Of a DNA stretch of 64,000 nt, positions 16,361-23,735 are shown piece by piece. The DNA comes from Anaerolineaceae bacterium. GTDB lineage: Bacteria > Chloroflexota > Anaerolineae > Aggregatilineales > Phototrophicaceae. Numbering within the stretch: the first letter of the stretch is position 1; each line of letters begins with the position of its first letter. The notes below the pieces were generated by a model. The model ran no database searches, was not told the DNA's origin, and saw only the letters and a list, made by a program, of their open reading frames with translations. The stretch is from assembly GCA_002699585.1 (NCBI GenBank), contig PABP01000009.1, positions 355,750-419,749 of the forward strand, read 5' to 3'. The translations under genes were made by a program, and so were the position numbers.

Positions 16361-17275
16361 TTATGCAGGCCGTTTCGCTAGGACGGCCACCCAATCAGTT
16401 TGCTGTAAGCGCTGATAAGGTTCTAGGCCTGTTTTGCGCAGGGCCGCTTCGACTTCCTCAACCTGATCTTCAATCAAACCACTGAACACGGCCAGTCCGC
16501 CCGGTTTGACCGTTTGGCCCAGATTGTTATCGCACATGGGGATAATAATCTTCGCCAAAATGTTGACCACTACCAGATCGAACTGGCGACCCGTTTCCAG
16601 CACGGCTTCCAGGCTGCCCGCTTCAGACGTGATGGCTTCGCCAACGCCGTTATCATCAGCGTTTTCGATAGTCGTTTTGACTGCGACTGGGTCAATATCG
16701 ACCGCGTAGATGTCCTGTGCGCCCATCTTAGCGGCGGCAATCGATAGGATGCCACTGCCACAGCCCAGGTCGAGCATGTCTATTCCCGGTTCCACGACCA
16801 GTTCCAGCGCTTCCAGGCACAATTGTGTCGTCGGATGCGTGCCTGTGCCAAAGGCCATGCCGGGGTCCAGGCTGATGACCACATCTTCCGGCTGTGTCTC
16901 GACCTCAATCCAGCGGGGACGGATCAAAATACGCTTGCCGAGCCGCACCGGCTTATAGTGTACCTTCCAGGCATCGGCCCAATTTTCATCTTGGACGGTA
17001 TGGTACATCGCCTCGCCAACCGGGTACATCATGTTGAGATAGACCAGCACCTGATCGATTTTTTGCTTGGTTTCCGCAGCACGGTCATCATCGGCATAAT
17101 ATCCGCGCACGATGAGGTACTCTGGCTGGGGATGCTCGTCCTCGTCCCAGGCAATCGGCATAGCGCCGCCTTGCTCGATAGAAACGCCCTGATGACAGAA
17201 TTTCTGTAACTCCTGGGCGACCGCTTCGGCGGCTTCGCCATCAACATGGAGTGTGACTTCGACCCATTGGCCCAT
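16361..17275 (-). CDS. prmA: Ribosomal protein L11 methyltransferase
   Basis: 304 residues. It trimethylates lysines and the N-terminus of ribosomal protein L11. An N-terminal substrate-recognition domain (about 1-90, WVEVTLHVDGEAAEAVAQEL) precedes the SAM-binding core. Core motifs are LDPGMAFGTGTHPTT, DLGCGSGILSIAAAKMGA, IYAVDIDPVAVKTTIENA and DLVVVNILAKIIIPM, the last with the NxLA catalytic loop. The start has GAGGACC upstream. prmA behind dnaJ is a common arrangement in Firmicutes and Chloroflexota. A hairpin at 17367-17390 separates it from dnaJ. Confidence 0.95.
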   Translation of the reverse strand: MGQWVEVTLHVDGEAAEAVAQELQKFCHQGVSIEQGGAMPIAWDEDEHPQPEYLIVRGYYADDDRAAETKQKIDQVLVYLNMMYPVGEAMYHTVQDENWADAWKVHYKPVRLGKRILIRPRWIEVETQPEDVVISLDPGMAFGTGTHPTTQLCLEALELVVEPGIDMLDLGCGSGILSIAAAKMGAQDIYAVDIDPVAVKTTIENADDNGVGEAITSEAGSLEAVLETGRQFDLVVVNILAKIIIPMCDNNLGQTVKPGGLAVFSGLIEDQVEEVEAALRKTGLEPYQRLQQTDWVAVLAKRPA

Positions 17276-17366
17276 GTGCTTGGTCCTCGTTCCTTTGGTG
17301 AATGATTTTGCGCGAATGCGTTTAGCGCAAACAAATTTTGGCTGTTAAGTGTAGCAGAATAGCGAA

Positions 17367-17390
17367 AGGCACACCGTAGGGGGTGTGCCT
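17367..17390 (-). terminator. Terminator-like hairpin between dnaJ and prmA
   Basis: Perfect 9-bp arms AGGCACACC (17367-17375) and GGTGTGCCT (17382-17390) with a 6-nt loop. On the minus strand it is followed by TTTCGC, a weak T-run, so it may only partly stop transcription out of dnaJ. Confidence 0.55.
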
Positions 17391-17421
17391 GTTGGTTACA
17401 ACGAGAGAACGCCGTGATGGT

Positions 17422-18573
17422 CTATTGTTCGCCGCTGAAGAAATCCGTCATACGGGCGAAGAAACCGCGTTCCTGCTGCGGCTGGATCGTCTCGCCGAAG
17501 GTATCCGCGAGCTGCTCGAATAACTCACGCTGTTCTTCTGTCAGTTTGGTTGGTACAGCGACGGTCACGTAGACCAGTTGATCGCCGCGTCCGGCGTTGC
17601 TGCCATCATTGCGCAGGCGGGGCATGCCTTTGCCACGCAGGCGGAATGCTTTGCCGGTTTGCGTCCCTGGCGGTATCGATAGCTCGACATCGCCATCGAC
17701 GGTCGGCACGACGACCTTGTCGCCGAGCGCCGCCTGGGCCATATTGAGCGTAAAGTCCAGGATGATGTCGTTATCGCGACGGGTGAAAAGGTCGTGTTCT
17801 TCCACATGTACGACGATATATAGATCGCCTGGAGGGCCGCCTTGCTCACCAGCGTCACCATCCCCGCGCGATTGAATGCGCAGGCCATCGTGTACGCCCG
17901 CCGGAATATCGACGTTCATCTTGACAGATTTGCGGCGACGACCGGAGCCATCGCAATTGTTGCAGGGATCGGTGATGATGGTGCCACGACCACCACAGCG
18001 CGGGCAGGCCGCCATGCTGACGAAGGAGCCAAGCATAGTCTGACGTGCTTGCCGGATCTGGCCCGTGCCCCGGCAGTCCGGGCAGGTGACGGGCGACGTG
18101 CCTTCTTTGGCACCGCTGCCGTCGCATACATCACAGACTTCTAAACGATGGAACTCGATTTCTTTTTCAGCACCGTGTGCGGCTTCCATAAAAGAGACTG
18201 TGACATCGACGCGCACATGGCCGCCGCGTTGTACGGTACTACGGCGACCGCCTGTGCTGGCTCGGCCACCAAAGGCGCTGTTGAATACTTCGAAGATGTC
18301 TTCAAAGTTGATGTCTACGCCACCATAGCCGCCATATCCACCGCCTGCCGCGCCATTGACGCCTGCATGGCCAAATTGATCGTACCGGGCGCGTTTATTG
18401 TCATCAGACAATACTTCGTACGCCTCGTTGATCTCTTTGAATTTGACTTCAGCATCGTCATCTTCGCTGACATCCGGGTGGTATTGGCGTGCGAGCCTGC
18501 GGAATGCCTTCTTGATTTCACTGCTGTCAGCGCCGCGTTGTACACCCAGCACATCATAATAGTCTCTTGCCAT
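17422..18573 (-). CDS. dnaJ: Chaperone protein DnaJ
   Basis: A 383-residue type I Hsp40 that stimulates DnaK ATPase and delivers clients. J domain at 1-68 with the YHPDVS (HPD) motif, Gly-rich linker at about 70-115 (GGGYGGYGG), and a zinc-finger domain with four CxxCxGxG repeats: CDVCDGSG, CPDCRGTG, CPRCGGRG, CNNCDGSG. The C-terminal substrate domains include DLYIVVHVEEHDLFTRRDNDI. All hallmarks are intact. It follows dnaK after a 103-base gap that contains a strong hairpin. Confidence 0.97.
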   Translation of the reverse strand: MARDYYDVLGVQRGADSSEIKKAFRRLARQYHPDVSEDDDAEVKFKEINEAYEVLSDDNKRARYDQFGHAGVNGAAGGGYGGYGGVDINFEDIFEVFNSAFGGRASTGGRRSTVQRGGHVRVDVTVSFMEAAHGAEKEIEFHRLEVCDVCDGSGAKEGTSPVTCPDCRGTGQIRQARQTMLGSFVSMAACPRCGGRGTIITDPCNNCDGSGRRRKSVKMNVDIPAGVHDGLRIQSRGDGDAGEQGGPPGDLYIVVHVEEHDLFTRRDNDIILDFTLNMAQAALGDKVVVPTVDGDVELSIPPGTQTGKAFRLRGKGMPRLRNDGSNAGRGDQLVYVTVAVPTKLTEEQRELFEQLADTFGETIQPQQERGFFARMTDFFSGEQ

Positions 18574-18627
18574 AGTTGCCGTTGTTACCTCACTGTGTTG
18601 TCTGTGCGTATTCAGTTGATACGCAAA

Positions 18628-18657
18628 CCGGAGCTTAGGCAGATGCCTATGCTCCGG
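18628..18657 (-). promoter_or_regulatory. Strong hairpin in the dnaK-dnaJ gap
   Basis: Outer arms CCGGAGC (18628-18634) and GCTCCGG (18651-18657), inner arms TAGGC (18636-18640) and GCCTA (18645-18649), one T-T mismatch and a loop of four bases. It lies 20 bases after the dnaK stop. On the minus strand TTTGCG follows, so it may be a partial terminator or an mRNA 3' end stabiliser that lowers dnaJ output relative to dnaK. Confidence 0.65.
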
Positions 18658-18676
18658 CGATTGTCAACTTGCGATT

Positions 18677-20596
18677 TTAGCTCTCGGTGAACTCAGCGTC
18701 GATGACGTCTTCATCGTCGGCAGCGTTGTCTTCGGCGGCACCGGCGTCCTCGGTTGCTCCTGCTGCGGCCCCATCCGGGCCAGGTGCCGCGCCTTCGGCA
18801 TTCTGGTACATCTGAGCGCCGAGCTGTTGCATCTGTTCGTTGAGCGCTTCGGTCGCTGCCTTGATAGCGGCGATGTCGTCGCTTTCCATGACCGCTTTCA
18901 GCTCATCGACCTTGGCCTGTGTCGAGCTAACTGCTTCTTCCGGGAGCTGCTCACCATAGTCCTTCAGGAACTTCTCGGTATTGAAGACCGCGCTGTCGGC
19001 CTGGTTCTTGACCTCGACCGTTTCTTTGCGGGCGGCGTCTTCGTTGGCGTGCTTCTCAGCTTCTTCCACCATACGATCGACTTCGCTATCACTCAGGCCG
19101 CTGCTGGCCGTGATGGTGATCTTCTGCTCACGGTTGGTGGCTTTGTCCTTGGCGCTGACGTTCAGGATACCGTTGGCATCAATATCGAAGGTCACTTCGA
19201 CCTGCGGGACGCCACGCGGCGCAGGCGGAATGCCATCCAGAATAAATTGGCCGAGTGACTTGTTGTCTTTGGCCATCGGGCGCTCACCCTGCACCACATG
19301 GATCTGTACCTGGGTCTGGTTATCCGCGGCGGTGCTGTAGACCTGCGTCTTGCTGATCGGAATGGTGGTGTTGCGGTCGATCATCGGTGTGGCCACGCCA
19401 CCCAATGTCTCTACGCCTAGCGTCAGCGGGGTGACATCCAGCAGCAGGATGTCTTTGACATCGCCGCCGAGCACACCCGCCTGGATGGCCGCACCGAGTG
19501 CGACGACTTCATCCGGGTTGACGCCCTTGGTCGGCTCTTTGCCGAAGAATTTCTTAACCGCTTCCTGGATCGCTGGCATACGGGTCATACCGCCGACCAG
19601 CAGCACGGCGTCAATGTCGCTGGCTTTGAGCTTGGCATCGGCCAGGGCCGCGCGTGACGGTTCAATCGTACGCTGGATCAGATCATCGACCAGGCTTTCC
19701 ATCTTGGCACGGCTGAGTGTGACGTTCAGGTGCTTGGGGCCGCTGGCATCTGCTGTGATGAAGGGCAGGTTGATGTCGGCGCTCAAGGTGCTCGACAGTT
19801 CAATCTTGGCTTTTTCCGCGGCTTCCTTCAAGCGTTGCAGCGCCTGACGATCCCCACGCAGATCAATACCATTTTCCTTCTTGAATTCATCGGCCAGCCA
19901 GCTAATCAGGCGCTCGTCGAAGTTGTCACCACCCAGGTAGGTATCGCCATTGGTGCTCTTAACCTCAAACACGCCTTCAGCGATTTCCAGGATGGTCACA
20001 TCGAATGTACCACCACCCAGGTCATAGACGGCAATGGTGCCATCTTTGCGTTCGCCCAGGCCATAGGCCAGCGACGAAGCGGTCGGCTCATTGATGATAC
20101 GCAGCACTTCAAGACCAGCGATCTTACCCGCGTCCTTGGTAGCGTTACGTTGAGTGTCATCGAAGTAAGCCGGGACGGTGATGACTGCTTGATCGACCGT
20201 TTCGCCCAGGTAGGCTTCGGCATCGGCCTTGATCTTCTGCAAGATCATCGCGCTGACTTCCGGCGCGCTGTATTCGCGGCTACCCATAAGGATGCGCACA
20301 TCGCCGTTGGGGGCTTCTTTTACTTCATAAGGGACCAGCTTGAGCGCTTCTTTGACTTGCTTGTCATTGAACTTCTTGCCCATAAAGCGCTTGACTGAGA
20401 AGATCGTATTTTCCGGGTTTACGACAGCCTGGTTACGCGCGACTTTACCAACCAGCCGCTCGTCGCCTTTCATCGCCACGACCGACGGAATGATGTTGCT
20501 GCCTTCTGATGAAGGGATGACCGTCGGTTCGCCACCTTCCATGACGGCGACTACGGAGTTTGTCGTACCCAGGTCGATACCAATAATGCGTCCCAT
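18677..20596 (-). CDS. dnaK: Chaperone protein DnaK (Hsp70)
   Basis: A 639-residue ATP-dependent chaperone. I take the ATG at 20596 ([14 protein letters not shown]), the usual DnaK start. An in-frame ATG four codons upstream abuts the AGGAG site and is less likely. The nucleotide-binding domain (about 1-385) has [46 protein letters not shown] and [11 protein letters not shown]. The substrate-binding domain (about 390-505) includes [15 protein letters not shown] helical lid and an acidic EEV-like end ([12 protein letters not shown]) complete it. It sits between grpE and dnaJ in the usual order. Confidence 0.98.
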   Translation of the reverse strand: MGRIIGIDLGTTNSVVAVMEGGEPTVIPSSEGSNIIPSVVAMKGDERLVGKVARNQAVVNPENTIFSVKRFMGKKFNDKQVKEALKLVPYEVKEAPNGDVRILMGSREYSAPEVSAMILQKIKADAEAYLGETVDQAVITVPAYFDDTQRNATKDAGKIAGLEVLRIINEPTASSLAYGLGERKDGTIAVYDLGGGTFDVTILEIAEGVFEVKSTNGDTYLGGDNFDERLISWLADEFKKENGIDLRGDRQALQRLKEAAEKAKIELSSTLSADINLPFITADASGPKHLNVTLSRAKMESLVDDLIQRTIEPSRAALADAKLKASDIDAVLLVGGMTRMPAIQEAVKKFFGKEPTKGVNPDEVVALGAAIQAGVLGGDVKDILLLDVTPLTLGVETLGGVATPMIDRNTTIPISKTQVYSTAADNQTQVQIHVVQGERPMAKDNKSLGQFILDGIPPAPRGVPQVEVTFDIDANGILNVSAKDKATNREQKITITASSGLSDSEVDRMVEEAEKHANEDAARKETVEVKNQADSAVFNTEKFLKDYGEQLPEEAVSSTQAKVDELKAVMESDDIAAIKAATEALNEQMQQLGAQMYQNAEGAAPGPDGAAAGATEDAGAAEDNAADDEDVIDAEFTES

Positions 20597-20707
20597 AAGT
20601 TCTTTCATCTCCTGATAGTTGATGATATCGTGATTGTGTATTTTGCTTGATAAATTTCGTGCGCTGGTTCAGCCAGCGGTTGATGTCTACTCTGTAGCTT
20701 GCGACTG

Positions 20708-21349
20708 TTAACTTGCGACCCGTACCAGCGCTGGACGCAAGACGTGCTCACCGGAGACATACCCTTTTTGTAGGGTCGTTGTTACGACGCCACTGTCATA
20801 CTCGCTGCTGTCGTCGGTGCCGATAGCTTCGTGCATACGCGGGTCGAACGGCTCACCGACTGGATCGACAACCTGGACGTGATAGTCTTCCAGCAATTTG
20901 TCAAACTTCTTGAGGATAAGCGCTGTTCCGCTGACCCAGGAATTATCCTTCAGTTCGTCCGGGATATTTTCCAAAGCGCGGCCGAAGTCGTCAATCATTG
21001 GCAGCATTTTCGCAATCGTATCGAATGAGGCCCGTTCAAAGGATGCTCTCATCTCGCGGTCGGTGCGCTTTTTGTAGTTGATGAACTCGGCGCGGGCGCG
21101 CTGCCATCCTTCCATGTTGGTCTTTGCTTCTTGGCGCGCAGCCTCTAATTGTGCCTGCAATTCAATCTCCGTTTGGTTTTCAGGTTGGTCTTCTGTCTGG
21201 TCCTGTGTTGATGTCGCCTCGGCTTGCTCTGCTGCCGACGCGGTCAGGTCATGTTCGGGTGCTTCTGTAATTTCATCATGTGTTTCTGCGTGCGTTTTGG
21301 CGGCATCGCCATCAACGCTTTGGTTGGCTTTGATTGTCTCGTCTGACAT
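20708..21349 (-). CDS. grpE: Nucleotide exchange factor GrpE
   Basis: 213 residues. The ATG at 21349 (MSDETIK) has AGGAG six bases upstream and is preferred over an upstream GTG. The first 75 residues are acidic and disordered. A long coiled coil then begins (LQAQLEAARQEAKTNMEGWQRARAEFINYKKR), followed by the DnaK-contacting beta domain with DDFGRALEN, EPFDPRMHEAIG and the VLRPALVRVAS end. GrpE releases ADP from DnaK. The gene lies between hrcA and dnaK, 111 bases before dnaK. Confidence 0.95.
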   Translation of the reverse strand: MSDETIKANQSVDGDAAKTHAETHDEITEAPEHDLTASAAEQAEATSTQDQTEDQPENQTEIELQAQLEAARQEAKTNMEGWQRARAEFINYKKRTDREMRASFERASFDTIAKMLPMIDDFGRALENIPDELKDNSWVSGTALILKKFDKLLEDYHVQVVDPVGEPFDPRMHEAIGTDDSSEYDSGVVTTTLQKGYVSGEHVLRPALVRVAS

Positions 21350-21514
21350 CTTTGCTCCTGTGGTTACCAATATGAATCCTGTTCAGAGCGCAGAACGGCT
21401 CTAGTGTAGCGAATGAATAATAGAATCTTATTAGCAGATTGAGTAGAAAATAAATGTTTGCCGGATTAACCGAATTAATTTTGACGTTTCCATCTCAGAA
21501 TGACACAGTCACAT

Positions 21515-22636
21515 CTAGCTGTTGCTGCCCGGTTTCAGCAGCACACTGCCCGTGTCGCTATCGTCGGCGTCTTCATCCTGATACAGTTGCACCAGCATAT
21601 CGGTCATCACATTGCTGACGTGGCGTACCGTGCTGATGGCGCGACCATAGTTGATGTGCGTCGGGCCGACAACGGCTAACGCGCCGCCGAGTTGATCCGG
21701 CATGCCATAACGCCCCATGACGATGCTCACGCGGTCGATCTCATCGACTTTTTCATTGCCAGCGATGATGACCTGAACGGCGTTTTCTTCCACTAAGGGC
21801 TGCAAAAACTGGGCGAGAATCATCTCGAAGACCGGGCGTTCCTCTAATACCCGCACGGCCTGCAAAGCGCTTACACCATCCTGGAAGGCACTAATCATAT
21901 CGCTCAGGCCCTCGCGATAGATCACGCTGAACTGCTGCTTACTGGCCGAGTCCAGCAGATCGGCTGCCAGGTCGACCACTTCCTGTTCCAGCAAGGGCAG
22001 GTGGCGCGCCTTCACGCGGATCTGATTAGCATTCAAACTGGTGCACAGCGAATTAATATGCTCTGCGGTTTCTGCTAGTTTGCTCTGAGTGACGGGTTCC
22101 GCCAGGGTCAGCATACGCTGATGGACGGTGCCGCTTTGGGTAACCAGCACCAGCAGCGTCAGGCGGCCCTGGATACCAATGAGTTCCAGGTGCTTAAAGG
22201 TATCTGACGTAGCTGCCGGAGAAGTGATCAACGAGGCGGTCTGGGCCGTCCGCGCTAAGAGTTTGGCAGCTTGCCGCAGCCATTGGTCGAGCACTGCCGG
22301 CATCTCGCTGAACTTCTGCTGGATGAGCGTGCGCTCGGCAGTGGGCAGGTCCACATCACTCAATAAGGAGCGCACAAAGTACCGATAGCCCAAAGTCGTT
22401 GGAACGCGCCCCGCCGACGTATGTGGCGCAGCGATTAACCCCAATTCCTCCAGTTGGGCCATCTCATTACGGATGGTCGCAGAACTGACACCCAGGCTGT
22501 CATGTTCATAGAGCTGCTTGGAACTCACGGGTTCAGGATTTTTCGTATATTCCTGAATGACCAGCGCCAGGATGCGTTCCTGTCGCGTGCTCAATTCTGG
22601 TAATTGTGAACCATCTTCTTGTGGCTTCGTGCTCAT
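21515..22636 (-). CDS. hrcA: Heat-inducible transcription repressor HrcA
   Basis: 373 residues. An N-terminal winged helix (about 15-90) has RQERILALVIQEYTKNPEPVSSKQL and SSATIRNEMAQLEELGLIAAPHTSAGRVPTTLGYRYFV, the classic HrcA signature. A GAF-like dimerisation domain follows, with VIIAGNEKVDEIDRVSIVMGRYGMPDQLGGALAVVGPTHINYGRAISTVRHVS near the end. HrcA normally represses heat-shock genes by binding the CIRCE inverted repeat. By eye I see no CIRCE (TTAGCACTC-N9-GAGTGCTAA) upstream of hrcA, grpE, dnaK or dnaJ. Confidence 0.96.
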   Translation of the reverse strand: MSTKPQEDGSQLPELSTRQERILALVIQEYTKNPEPVSSKQLYEHDSLGVSSATIRNEMAQLEELGLIAAPHTSAGRVPTTLGYRYFVRSLLSDVDLPTAERTLIQQKFSEMPAVLDQWLRQAAKLLARTAQTASLITSPAATSDTFKHLELIGIQGRLTLLVLVTQSGTVHQRMLTLAEPVTQSKLAETAEHINSLCTSLNANQIRVKARHLPLLEQEVVDLAADLLDSASKQQFSVIYREGLSDMISAFQDGVSALQAVRVLEERPVFEMILAQFLQPLVEENAVQVIIAGNEKVDEIDRVSIVMGRYGMPDQLGGALAVVGPTHINYGRAISTVRHVSNVMTDMLVQLYQDEDADDSDTGSVLLKPGSNS

Positions 22637-22735
22637 GAATATGGACTCATTGCGTCGGGTGTGTGTGCGCGTGTCGCCAGTTGGGCCGTATGCTGTATGG
22701 TATTCCAGATGTCATACGGATAAGTGCATACCTAT

Positions 22736-22765
22736 ATTCTATGAGGTTATGGATAGGCCAATCAA
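22736..22765 (-). promoter_or_regulatory. Candidate promoter of the hrcA operon
   Basis: Read on the minus strand: TTGATT (22760-22765), an 18-nt spacer and TAGAAT (22736-22741). It would give a leader of about 90 nt. Confidence 0.4.
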
Positions 22766-22805
22766 GTGTTGTTCAGCCAGTCAGAGGGCTTTCTCGTAAG
22801 ATTCG

Positions 22806-22826
22806 TATTGGAATTGTTATCCAATA
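22806..22826. promoter_or_regulatory. Inverted repeat in the hrcA-trxA divergent interval
   Basis: TATTGGA (22806-22812) and TCCAATA (22820-22826) flank a 7-base centre. It lies between the candidate hrcA promoter and trxA and could be an operator for either. No known regulator can be assigned. Confidence 0.4.
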
Positions 22827-22904
22827 ACCGTAGACCAGTTCCCAAGAACAAGGTACGATTAGTAACATACATTGGACAAGTGCCTAATAAGACAGGAGAG
22901 CAAT

Positions 22905-23234
22905 ATGGGTGCGCATACTTTCGATGTGAATGAATCAGAATTCAAACAAGAAGTCCTGGACAGCGATACGCCTGTTCTGGTGGACTTCTGGGCGGAGTGG
23001 TGTGGCCCGTGCAAGATGGTCGCCCCGATTGTTGACGAAATTGCGTCAGAATATGAGGGCAAGCTGCGCGTCGCCAAACTCGATGCCGATACCAACCAGA
23101 ATGTCGTCATGCAGTATGGCGTGATGGGTATCCCCACCTTGATTCTGTTCAAGGGTGGCGAAGCGGTCGCTCGTGTGACGGGCTTCCGTCCCAAAGAGAA
23201 TATCATGCGCGAACTGCTGCCGCACATCGGCTAA
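22905..23234 (+). CDS. trxA: Thioredoxin
   Basis: A 109-residue disulfide reductase of the cytoplasm. ATG at 22905 follows AGGAG (22894-22898). The active site is WCGPCK (C33 and C36). PVLVDFWAEW and GIPTLILFKGGE (with the cis-proline) are standard. No signal peptide is present. It has its own terminator, so it is transcribed alone, divergent from the hrcA operon. Confidence 0.96.
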   Translation: MGAHTFDVNESEFKQEVLDSDTPVLVDFWAEWCGPCKMVAPIVDEIASEYEGKLRVAKLDADTNQNVVMQYGVMGIPTLILFKGGEAVARVTGFRPKENIMRELLPHIG

Positions 23235-23256
23235 GGTATCACCAGATCAAATAGAC

Positions 23257-23284
23257 AAAATGCTCCCAACGTGGGAGCATTTTT
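23257..23284. terminator. Bidirectional terminator between trxA and a small minus-strand gene
   Basis: Stem AAAATGCTCCCA (23257-23268) with TGGGAGCATTTT (23272-23283) and a 3-nt loop. A-runs and T-runs on both sides let it work for trxA and for the convergent gene at 23321. The core stem recurs in the kinase terminator at 23690. Confidence 0.9.
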
Positions 23285-23320
23285 CTTTTAAGCAGGCGAA
23301 TATGACTGATGCTGTTTCGT

Positions 23321-23572
23321 CTACTTAGGAGGCAAAACCATATTGAGGACGACGCGATATAAATCATACTCCTGTTTGCGCTTCATTGCGCGCCAGATGG
23401 CTGCCTCAGTTTTTAGATAGGCCACTGCCCGACGGTAGCCCATCCGCTTGAGGACCAGGATAATTTTCTCATAGTGAACGATGTCGTCATCGCGTCGGTA
23501 AGCGGCGTCTAACGTGGCTTGCTCTTGTAGGTAATCGATGGCGTCTGCAACGCGCTTCTTGCTTTGTAGCAT
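23321..23572 (-). CDS. Small hypothetical protein, helical and basic
   Basis: 83 residues if started at the ATG at 23572 (MLQSKKRVADA), with AAGGG about 12 bases upstream. The sequence is rich in Arg, Lys, Tyr and aliphatic residues with heptad-like spacing (ADAIDYLQEQATLDAAY, YEKIILVLKRMGYRRAVAYL). This suggests two or three helices. I do not recognise a family. It stands alone between two terminators, downstream of the kinase gene. Confidence 0.6.
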   Translation of the reverse strand: MLQSKKRVADAIDYLQEQATLDAAYRRDDDIVHYEKIILVLKRMGYRRAVAYLKTEAAIWRAMKRKQEYDLYRVVLNMVLPPK

Positions 23573-23689
23573 GGTGATGTTGCCCTTAGGACTAGAACAC
23601 AAAGTTTGAACTGGGTTGTTGCAATTAATAGAAATAAAAACAGCTTAGCATAAAAATAGTCGCCTGATGACAAATGTTTTGGAAATAAA

Positions 23690-23712
23690 AATGCTCCCGG
23701 TTTGGGAGCATT
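23690..23712 (-). terminator. Rho-independent terminator of the histidine kinase gene
   Basis: AATGCTCCC (23690-23698) with GGGAGCATT (23704-23712), a 5-nt loop, and on the minus strand a following TTTTATTT. It lies 24 bases after the kinase stop. Confidence 0.85.
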
Positions 23713-23735
23713 CGTTTTTTTGAGTTCGACTGATT

